From contig CP051152.1 of NCBI GenBank assembly GCA_003970805.2, positions 1,054,001-1,118,000 on the forward strand: 64,000 nt of DNA. Reading direction: 5' to 3'. This DNA comes from Undibacterium piscinae. GTDB taxonomy: Bacteria > Pseudomonadota > Gammaproteobacteria > Burkholderiales > Burkholderiaceae_D. The translations under genes were made by a program, and so were the position numbers. The notes under the pieces are model-generated. The model was given only the letters and a program-made list of their open reading frames with translations, made no database searches and was not told the DNA's origin. Positions within the stretch are counted from its first letter, which is position 1. Every line of letters starts with the position of its first letter. Of the stretch, positions 56,204-63,288 are shown in pieces.

Positions 56204-56569
56204 ATGCGTGTTCTCATCACCGGCTCAACGACTTGGACGGATATCGAAGCGCTGCGACGCGAACTTAGCCGCCTTCCAAATTTAAGTGTGATTATTACCG
56301 GCGACACACCTGGTGTCGATGCTTTCGCAAATTAAGCTGCCCAAGAACTTGGATTAGGCGTCGAATTGATGAAAAAGACCAAGGAAGACTACGATATTTA
56401 CCCTATGGACGGATGGAAAGGACTCAACGATAGAATGTTCAGAACAGGAATCGATTTGGTACTTGCCTTTCATCCAGACTATGACAAGCCAGGATTAGCC
56501 CGCGGAACCCGTCATGCTGTTGGGCTTGCGGAACAAGCAGGCATTCCGGCTCATATTTTTTATAAATAA
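56204..56569 (+). pseudogene. SLOG/DUF2493 (YspA-like) nucleotide-binding protein with premature stop
   Basis: The frame encodes 121 residues but is interrupted by TAA at codon 44 (56333-56335). Before it lie the Rossmann-like MRVLITGSTTWTD and VIITGDTPGVDAFA; after it, AAQELGLGVELMKK, NDRMFRTGIDLVLAFHP and the conserved GTRHAVGLAEQAGIPAHIF. DUF2493 belongs to the SLOG superfamily, whose members bind nucleotides such as NAD- or ADP-ribose-derived ligands, including in the Thoeris effector ThsA. A single base change (for example GAA or AAA to TAA) would restore it. An internal ATG at 56366 could give only the C-terminal half. Its place after nadV suggests membership of the same transcript. Confidence 0.85.
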
Positions 56570-57019
56570 TTACCATTAGTGATTCATTTTAAATGACACC
56601 TAAAAAACTAAATTGCTGATTGACACTTGCGCTTCGCATCGGCCATTTGCGCGTTAAAGTACCCAGGATGAATGGACCTTCTCTTTTCCCAGTCATTCAC
56701 GGCAATGATGCACACTATGTTTACGACTTTAATGTATGCCTTTTGAAAATATGACGTACTTATAGTCTTCAATTTACGACTTTAGCTATTCATCGAGAAA
56801 ATCATAACCCTAAAAGTCAGCATGAATACGAGCTAGCGGTTTACGACTATATTAAGCGAGAATAACGAAATAATGGATCAATAAGCGTATAAAACAGCCT
56901 GGGGCCTAGAGTAACAAGAGAAGCGACCTGAGAATTTATCCTCACTCTCGGTCAGCCTGGTTCAACCAGGCTTCAGCCAAAAGTAATTATTTAGAATTTA
57001 TTGAGAGTTTGTTGTGAGT
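56570..57019. other. Right end of the NAD island, repeat-bearing spacer
   Basis: 450 bases without a gene. It contains GTTTACGACTTTAA (56719-56732), ATTTACGACTTTAG (56772-56785), the right 18-bp repeat (56839-56856) and the 11-bp direct repeat TAAGCGTATAA (56882-56892). A weak hairpin (CAGCCTGGTTCAACCAGGCT near 56953) lies near the kdpE 3' end and may be its terminator. Confidence 0.6.
56839..56856 (-). repeat. Right 18-bp inverted repeat of the NAD island
   Basis: GTTTACGACTATATTAAG, the exact complement of 50104-50121. Two further copies of the core TTTACGACTTTA lie within 120 bases on the island side. Confidence 0.85.
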
Positions 57020-57700
57020 TCATACCGCTGCCAGCCTATAGCCGACCCCGGTTTCGGTGAGCAGATAACGTGGCTCAGCCGGATTATCTTCAATCTTTGC
57101 GCGCAATTGCCCCATGTAGAGGCGCAGGTAATGGGTGTGATCGACAAATTCATCGCCCCACACATCGACCAGCAATTGTCTATGCGTGACTACCTTGCCG
57201 CAGCTGCGCACCAGGCGTGCCAGCAGATTAAATTCTGTCTTGGTCAGATGCAGTTGCTGCCCCTTGCAGAGGACTTCATGCGACTGTAAATCCACTTGCA
57301 AATCATCGAGCTGATAGACAGTGACTGCGGCAGTGACTGTGGTGCCGCGATGGCGCAAGGCGACCCGTATGCGCGCCAGCAGTTCGCCCACGCTAAAAGG
57401 CTTGGTCAGATAATCGTCGGCGCCGGCGTCGAGTAATAGAATTTTTTGCGCCTCTTGATGCCGCGCCGAGACCACTAAAATCGGCAAATTGTGATGTTTT
57501 CGCACCTGGCGCACCAGATCGACCCCATCCCCATCGGGCAGGCCAAGATCGAGCACCATCACATCTGGCATAGCATGCTTTAACATGGCGCTCGCTTCGC
57601 TGACCGAGACCGCCGTCTGCACTTCAAAGCCCTCGACCGACAGCGAAGTGCGCATCAGGGCCCGAATATCTTTATCGTCCTCGACAATTAGCACTCTCAT
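57020..57700 (-). CDS. kdpE: Response regulator KdpE
   Basis: 226 residues. The receiver domain has the phosphoacceptor motif VMVLDLGLPDGDG (Asp near 51) and the lysine in ADDYLTKPF. The OmpR-type winged helix follows (HLTKTEFNLLARLVRSCGKV, RLYMGQLRAKIEDNPAEPRY). It controls K+ uptake genes in response to KdpD. Its ATG overlaps the kdpD stop by four bases. No kdpFABC is seen in the window, so the target could be kup or genes outside. Confidence 0.93.
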   Translation of the reverse strand: MRVLIVEDDKDIRALMRTSLSVEGFEVQTAVSVSEASAMLKHAMPDVMVLDLGLPDGDGVDLVRQVRKHHNLPILVVSARHQEAQKILLLDAGADDYLTKPFSVGELLARIRVALRHRGTTVTAAVTVYQLDDLQVDLQSHEVLCKGQQLHLTKTEFNLLARLVRSCGKVVTHRQLLVDVWGDEFVDHTHYLRLYMGQLRAKIEDNPAEPRYLLTETGVGYRLAAV

Positions 57701-59238
57701 GGCTGTTCTCCTTGCTTAAATGGTTGCTCCGTGGCCAGTGGCAGACTGAGCACAAAGCTGCTGCCGCCACCACTACGGCGGCGCAAGATCAGGCTGCCGC
57801 CATGCGCCTGCGCGATCGCGCGGCACACTGCCAAGCCAAGGCCGGACCCGCGTTGCCCACTGCGTTCGCTATGATCGCCACGTGAGTAGGCCTCAAAAAT
57901 TGTTATTTGATCTTTCTCAGAAATACCCGGGCCACGGTCTTTTACCGCGACCAGCATATTTACGCCTTGCGCATGCGACTCCAGGCTGACCACCAGATGA
58001 ACCGCATCATCGGTATACTTCAAGGCATTCTCAAGTAGATTGCCGATTAACTGAGAAAGCAAGACCGCGTCGACCCGCACCAAAGGCAGGCTTGCCGGTA
58101 CTTTAGTAAGGATACGTCGGCCGGTATCGACTTGCCTGATTCTGGCTAACACGCTGCCGATGATTTCTTCCATAGACTCCCAATCGCGCGTCAAGCTCTG
58201 CGTAGAGTTGGCGAGTCTGACCAATTGCAAAGTATTCTCGGTCAAGCTCGCCAGGTGCCCAGCCTCGTTGACGATGCTGGTCAATAAGCGCTGCTGCTCG
58301 GCCATACTGAGTTTATCGTGCTGCAGTTGCAAGGCCGAGGCGGCACCCAATACGACCGCCAAGGGAGTGCGTAAATCATGCGAAATCGCAGCCAAAAAAA
58401 TGCCCTGCAATTGCTGTCTTTGCACCTCATTCTGGGCGGCCTGCATGGCGCCACTCAGACGCAGACGCCACAGAGCTTGCGCGACCATGGTACATAAAGC
58501 GCTAGCGTGTTCACGGCCGCTTTCATCATCGCCAGCCACATTCTGTAGACAAACGGCGCCACTGAGCGCAGCTTCTAGCCGCCGCGCTCCCAGAGGTATA
58601 TACCAGGCATCGAGTTCGCTCCAGCGACCAGTGCCAGCCCCCAGAATAACGCCCTCTTTTATGCAACAACGCAAGCCATCACTGACTGCATTAGGAAGAT
58701 CTAAAGGCAGATCGAGTTGATCGGTGTCCGCATCCAAGAGCGCTACGACGTTAGGGCCGCTAAAGGCGACATCGAGTGCACTTTGCGCCAAGCGCTTTAC
58801 CAGCACTGGGGTATCGGCATCGGCCAAAGCGATAGCCAGGCTTTGCAATTGGCGCGCGCGCTGCTCGTTGCGCCTGGCAATCTCAGTCTCACGGCGCATC
58901 CCTGAAGCTAAGTGATTGATGACCAAAGCGAGCACCAGCATGGTCAGCAGCGCAATAAAATGTTCAGAGCGTTCTACCTGAAAAGTCCAGCGTGGCGGCA
59001 CGAAGAAAAAATTTAAGGCTAACACTGCGGCAAACGCAGCGCACACCGCCAGAGTGCGGCTAAGACGATACGAGGCTAACACCACCGCCAATACATACAG
59101 CATGCAAAGACTGGTCAGCGAGACATACGGATCCAGCAGAAAACTAATGGCAGTGGCTGCGCCAAGTAAACATAAAAGTAAACAGCCGTCTTTTACAGAC
59201 TGTGTGAGTGCGGCATTTTTTAGTGCGGTATTAATCAT
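57697..59238 (-). CDS. kdpD: Short KdpD-type sensor histidine kinase lacking the N-terminal KdpD/Usp domains
   Basis: 513 residues against about 890 for full KdpD. It begins with the DUF4118 four-helix membrane region (LLCLLGAATAISFLLDPYVS), followed by a GAF-like region, the dimerisation helix with AAISHDLRTPLAVVLGAASA holding the phosphorylated His, and an ATPase domain with NLLENALKYT, DRGPGISEKD and GSGLGLAVCRAIA. The cytoplasmic N-terminal domain that binds c-di-AMP and universal-stress-type ligands in full-length KdpD is missing. The shortening looks clean rather than decayed, because the frame starts with a good N-terminus. It forms an operon with kdpE. Confidence 0.9.
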   Translation of the reverse strand: MINTALKNAALTQSVKDGCLLLCLLGAATAISFLLDPYVSLTSLCMLYVLAVVLASYRLSRTLAVCAAFAAVLALNFFFVPPRWTFQVERSEHFIALLTMLVLALVINHLASGMRRETEIARRNEQRARQLQSLAIALADADTPVLVKRLAQSALDVAFSGPNVVALLDADTDQLDLPLDLPNAVSDGLRCCIKEGVILGAGTGRWSELDAWYIPLGARRLEAALSGAVCLQNVAGDDESGREHASALCTMVAQALWRLRLSGAMQAAQNEVQRQQLQGIFLAAISHDLRTPLAVVLGAASALQLQHDKLSMAEQQRLLTSIVNEAGHLASLTENTLQLVRLANSTQSLTRDWESMEEIIGSVLARIRQVDTGRRILTKVPASLPLVRVDAVLLSQLIGNLLENALKYTDDAVHLVVSLESHAQGVNMLVAVKDRGPGISEKDQITIFEAYSRGDHSERSGQRGSGLGLAVCRAIAQAHGGSLILRRRSGGGSSFVLSLPLATEQPFKQGEQP

Positions 59239-59402
59239 GCCAGCAGACTACCACAGCCGCGCTTTTGTAGGCGCGCACAATTGCTGCAAACGCGCCCCCT
59301 GATAGCCAGCGTTTTTCAGCTAGAACCTGCGCTCTAGCAAGAAAAAAACCAGGCGTGTTATGCTGCACCGCACATAGTTCCAACCCACAGGATGTATCAG
59401 CC

Positions 59403-60020
59403 ATGTATTACGGAGAGAAATTTAACGCAGCGACCCATTTTTTCGGCGCAGTCTTAGCGCTGATAGGCAGTGGCGTACTAGTGATGCATGCGGTGATAGC
59501 CGACGACCCTTGGAAACTGACCAGTGTCATCATTTATGGCATCACGCTCGTTCTCCTGTATAGCTTTTCAACTCTGTATCACAGCGTGCGCGGGCCGGCA
59601 AAAAGCATCTTGCAAAAACTAGACCACCACAGTATTTACCTACTCATCGCCGGTAGTTACACCCCGTTTTGTCTGGTCACCCTGCGTCATTCCTGGGGCT
59701 GGCCTTTGCTGATCTTGATCTGGAGTTTAGGTATCCTGGGCAGCTTGTTGGAGCTTAGGCCGCAAAGTGAAGCCAGAATTTTTTCTGTGGTGATTTATGT
59801 GGTGATGGGCTGGGCCGCCTTAGCCGCCATCGTGCCCTTGATGAACACACTGGGCAGCGCGGGTTTCGCCTGGCTGGCAGCAGGCGGCTTACTGTACACC
59901 GTAGGCATTATCTTTTTTGTGCTCGATACCCGCGTCAAACACGGTCACGGCATCTGGCATTTATTTGTCTTGGGCGGCAGCAGCGCCCACTACTTCGCTA
60001 TTCTCAATTACGTAGTATGA
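59403..60020 (+). CDS. trhA: Hemolysin III / PAQR-family membrane protein
   Basis: 205 residues with seven membrane helices. ATG 59403 (MYYGEKFNAATHFFGAVLAL) is preferred over an upstream start, because AGGA lies 11 bases before it. Conserved family features: the E..N..TH..G start, LYSFSTLYHSV, KLDHHSIYLLIAGSYTPF, and the terminal HxxxH-like GIWHLFVLGGSSAHYFAIL. PAQR relatives are zinc-dependent hydrolases; bacterial members affect membrane energetics and lipid homeostasis. It is a single gene, convergent with the oxygenase gene. Confidence 0.92.
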   Translation: MYYGEKFNAATHFFGAVLALIGSGVLVMHAVIADDPWKLTSVIIYGITLVLLYSFSTLYHSVRGPAKSILQKLDHHSIYLLIAGSYTPFCLVTLRHSWGWPLLILIWSLGILGSLLELRPQSEARIFSVVIYVVMGWAALAAIVPLMNTLGSAGFAWLAAGGLLYTVGIIFFVLDTRVKHGHGIWHLFVLGGSSAHYFAILNYVV

Positions 60021-60046
60021 AAATCGCTCAGACTAGACTGAAGCAA

Positions 60047-60685
60047 CTAAGCTCTGCGCCGGAACCATCCGGTCAGCGAGAGCCGGTCGCGGCTTGCCGG
60101 CATTACTTCATGCAGCATTTCTGCCGACAAAAATAAGACCATGGTGGCACCGATAGGCGACACATCCAGACTCGCCAGACCTTGCGGATGCAGGCGTAAG
60201 GCACCGCCCTGATCCGACAGCCAATCCTGATTCAGATAAATCACCACCGACACGGTACGACTATCATCATCGCGAAATCTATCCAGATGGCGCAGATACG
60301 CACTGCCCGGCGCATAGAAAGCGAAATGGCTTTCATACTCTTCCAGACCCAGATAAAAATGCTGGTTTAGCAGCAAGCGCAGACTTTCCATGATGGCCAG
60401 ATACGCGTCACAGGCCTGCGACTGACCGGGATTGAGCCAAAGAATTTGATCGCCACGTATCGCCGGCTGCACTGTCAATACGGCCGTACGCCCAACCCCA
60501 GCCGATTTGAGCGCCCCACTCGCCGCCAGATCCGCACACTCGGTCGCCAAGGCCAATCTGAGCGTTTCAGGTAAAAACAGACTATGTTGTGACCAGCCAT
60601 GTGTGCTCAGATTGGTCAGCATGTCTAGCTGCAGCGCATCACCAAAATAATCAGTGCTTGCGGGTAATGCAAAAGAATTTGCCAT
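60047..60685 (-). CDS. 2-oxoglutarate/Fe(II)-dependent oxygenase, P4H-like
   Basis: 212 residues with a double-stranded beta-helix fold. Iron ligands are visible as HLD in YLRHLDRFRDDD and the distal His in EMLHEVMPASRDRLSLTGWF, where the Arg binds 2-oxoglutarate. The family hydroxylates proline or other residues in proteins or small molecules; the substrate here is unknown. It resembles prokaryotic SM-20/EGL-9-type prolyl hydroxylases. It is a standalone gene. Confidence 0.88.
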   Translation of the reverse strand: MANSFALPASTDYFGDALQLDMLTNLSTHGWSQHSLFLPETLRLALATECADLAASGALKSAGVGRTAVLTVQPAIRGDQILWLNPGQSQACDAYLAIMESLRLLLNQHFYLGLEEYESHFAFYAPGSAYLRHLDRFRDDDSRTVSVVIYLNQDWLSDQGGALRLHPQGLASLDVSPIGATMVLFLSAEMLHEVMPASRDRLSLTGWFRRRA

Positions 60686-60923
60686 ACTGCTTTCTAAGGC
60701 TAGATTTTCCCGCTAACTAGCAGAGCAAGTCAGAACAAGACAGCACCGGCGCCGGCGCCATCACGAGCCAACTGTCGTTAACATCTACGGGGGAGAAAAC
60801 CGGGAGGAAGAGAATTTAAATACCAAGAGGCCGCGCTTAGTAATGCGGAACAATAGCGTGACCTTACAGCAAATAGAGCACTTAGGTATAAAAACTTAGA
60901 GGAAGGAAGACTATGCAGATGGT

Positions 60924-62201
60924 CTAGGCCACGCTACGCGAAATCTCATCGCTCCACTCAAAGGCCTGCACTTGCAACTCAAACAGGGTTTCTTTACTGA
61001 TGCCGATTTGTTGCAATTCGGCTAGCAGTAGCGCCGCAGCAGCTTCATCCTGATCCAAAACCTCTATCTGCTCGATCAAATGGAGTATTTCGCCATATTG
61101 GCCACGGCGCTCCAGCAAGGCCAATTTAACCTCCTCCACCACCGAAACCTGATCAAGAATTTGCGGCATAGGAGAGCTAAATAAAGTATCCATTAAGGAC
61201 ATGATACCGACCGTAAATGCGGTATCGGCGGCAGTCTGATTACGCGGCATGATTTGTTGTGTGATTAACTCCATCAACTTGCCACGACTAGTGGCCAACA
61301 TCAACAAAGGCGACATAAAACTATCGACTTTACCGGGCGCGGCATACAGTAAAATTTGCAACCAGCGCTGTAACTGTCTACGCCCCAGCACCGCCAGAGC
61401 CTGGCGCAGCGACTCAATGCGCTGCGAAGTCAGAAAGGCCGGCGTATTCACCAGACGCAGCAAATTTAAGCCTAAAGAAGCATCATGCTTAATCGCCAGT
61501 TCTATCACCGCAGTGTCGGCATCGGCCACGATTAAGGCCATCAAGCGCATGATAGCCAGTTGCGAGGGCGAGAGCTTTTTGCCTGTCAGTATCAGTGGCT
61601 TGGCAAAATAATAGCCTTGAAAATAATCAAACCCCAAGTTCATGCAAAAATTAAACTCGTCTAAGGTCTCAACTTTTTCTGCCAACATTTTTTTGTTGGC
61701 ACCTTTAAATTGCTGATACAGCGCCGTCAAATCACTGCGCGACATGCCCATGATATCAATTTTGATAATCTCGATCATAGGTAAGAGCTTACGCAGACAA
61801 GGCGAATCGGCAATCACATCATCGAGTGCGAATTTATAACCCAGCGCCAGCAATTCGGCCACACGTGCCACAACTTCATCGGTGGCTTCTACCGTTTCCA
61901 AAATTTCCAACACGACCTTATCGCGCGGCAAAAACTGAATAAAATCGCTCAGCAAAACCTTGGTGTCTACATTGAAGAAGCCCAAGGAGCTACCGATGAC
62001 ATTATCCAGACCTAACTCAGAGGCGTGCTCGATCACTGAAGCGGTCGCTGCCACATCGTCCACCACACCGGCAGGACCTAACGCGGCACTGCGAAAAAGT
62101 AATTCGTAGGCAGTCAGACTCTGCTGGCGATTCAGTATAGGTTGCCGTGCCAGGAAAAAATCCATGGCCTTATGCTGCTGAGAGTTCGCTGGGTCGCTCA
62201 T
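60924..62201 (-). CDS. EAL-HDOD signalling protein (YuxH/CdgJ type)
   Basis: 425 residues. The N-terminal EAL-like domain begins FFLARQPILNRQQSLTAYEL with the motif ELL in place of EAL, and lacks most catalytic acidic residues, so phosphodiesterase activity is doubtful. The C-terminal HDOD domain (from about 210: LSPSQLAIMRLMALIVADAD, LLRLVNTPAFLTSQRIESLR) lacks metal ligands and usually acts in protein binding. YuxH/CdgJ-type proteins influence motility and biofilm formation. It has no transmembrane segment and is transcribed alone. Confidence 0.88.
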   Translation of the reverse strand: MSDPANSQQHKAMDFFLARQPILNRQQSLTAYELLFRSAALGPAGVVDDVAATASVIEHASELGLDNVIGSSLGFFNVDTKVLLSDFIQFLPRDKVVLEILETVEATDEVVARVAELLALGYKFALDDVIADSPCLRKLLPMIEIIKIDIMGMSRSDLTALYQQFKGANKKMLAEKVETLDEFNFCMNLGFDYFQGYYFAKPLILTGKKLSPSQLAIMRLMALIVADADTAVIELAIKHDASLGLNLLRLVNTPAFLTSQRIESLRQALAVLGRRQLQRWLQILLYAAPGKVDSFMSPLLMLATSRGKLMELITQQIMPRNQTAADTAFTVGIMSLMDTLFSSPMPQILDQVSVVEEVKLALLERRGQYGEILHLIEQIEVLDQDEAAAALLLAELQQIGISKETLFELQVQAFEWSDEISRSVA

Positions 62202-62498
62202 AATCGCGGTAAGGAGTTAATGCGGGCACCTTGCTTAGCTACTTTTCTTATTGTACCCGTCCAAAAAAGCTGCGCAGAACAATTAAAAACGTTGCTGCGC
62301 GGCAATTTTACACGAATATAGTCTGAGCTATATAAATGTTACATATGCACTTGCTTGCGCGAATTTTGCAGGGCTGACACAACGATCACAATAGATGCAC
62401 GCGCCACTTGTGAGAACTGCTACTTTCATAGATACTTTGCGTTCTTTGCAAGGTGCTGTTCACGCCCTGCTCCCTCGCTCACCCTTAGGAACCAAAGC

Positions 62499-63101
62499 AT
62501 GTCCACGCCTATCGATTTTTATTTCGACTTTTCTTCTCCTTACGGCTATATCGCCTCGCAGTTGATTGATGCTCTGGCGGCGCGCCATGCACGTAGCGTC
62601 AACTGGCACGCGATCGTGCTCGATGCCAATTTCCAATCTTTAGAGCGCATCAAAATACCCAGCAGCATGATGCGTAGTGACTACGTGTTACGCGATGCAG
62701 AACGCCTGGCAGCCTATTACGGGGTCGCGTACAAGACACCGTCGTCCTTAGGCGTGAATACCGAGCAGGCGGCACGCGTGTTTCACGCCATTCATGATCG
62801 CAATCCTAAGCTAGGCTGCCAATTCGCCAATCTGGTACTCAAAGCTTATTTTATCGAAGACAGAAATATCGCTGCGGTAGAAGAATTACAAAGCATCGCA
62901 GCCGAACTGGGAATCGAAGCGGAAGAATTTCAAGATGCGATCAGCGCACCAGCCAGCCGCGCCCGCGTCAAAGCCGAGGTCGACATGGCCGAAGCCCGTG
63001 GGGTTTTCGGATCGCCCTTTTTCATCGTCGAAGGTGAGCGCTTCTGGGGTAACGATCGCCTGCCGCAATTAGAACGCTGGTTAGAAAGCGGCCCTTACTA
63101 A
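62499..63101 (+). CDS. 2-hydroxychromene-2-carboxylate isomerase-like, DsbA/GST-kappa family
   Basis: 200 residues from the ATG at 62499, preceded by AGGA. The N-terminal thioredoxin-like motif DFYFDFSSPYGYIASQLID has Ser at the active site, as in NahD and kappa-class GSTs, followed by the inserted helical domain and the cis-Pro strand GVFGSPFFIVEGERFWGNDR. NahD isomerises 2-hydroxychromene-2-carboxylate in naphthalene breakdown, but no catabolic genes are nearby. A general glutathione-dependent isomerase or oxidoreductase is therefore as likely. A strong terminator follows. Confidence 0.9.
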   Translation: MSTPIDFYFDFSSPYGYIASQLIDALAARHARSVNWHAIVLDANFQSLERIKIPSSMMRSDYVLRDAERLAAYYGVAYKTPSSLGVNTEQAARVFHAIHDRNPKLGCQFANLVLKAYFIEDRNIAAVEELQSIAAELGIEAEEFQDAISAPASRARVKAEVDMAEARGVFGSPFFIVEGERFWGNDRLPQLERWLESGPY

Positions 63102-63116
63102 GCCAGCATTTGCAAA

Positions 63117-63150
63117 AGCCGGACAAGTCAAACTTGTCCGGCTTTTTTTT
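63117..63150 (+). terminator. Intrinsic terminator after the isomerase gene
   Basis: Stem AGCCGGACAAGT (63117-63128) with its complement at 63132-63143, loop CAA, then T8. Confidence 0.93.
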
Positions 63151-63207
63151 ACGCTTGCTGCCCGCCTGGCTCGCGCCTCAGAATGACCGTAATTTCAAAA
63201 TGGCATA

Positions 63208-63288
63208 GGCCGCTTGCGCAATAGGCATGCGGGTCTTCAGCCTGCCTGCCCGCCAGGGCGCATGGGATATGCGTGTTGGCGGGGGGGC
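63208..63288. repeat. REP-like palindromic repeat, copy 8
   Basis: CTTGCGCAATAGGCATGCGG near 63212 and AGGGCGCATGGGATATGCGT near 63254. It overlaps the 3' end of the neighbouring EAL gene and supplies its last codons. Confidence 0.75.

Noticed and set aside
50306..56569. A known Thoeris, CBASS or other named NAD-depleting defence system
   Set aside because: No TIR, Sir2 or cyclase gene is visible; only NAD-synthesis and sensing families are present, so such a name would be unsupported.
50104..56856. Tn7-like transposon ends
   Set aside because: Several inward-oriented repeats fit the style, but no TGT/ACA termini, no five-base target duplication and no tns genes are present.
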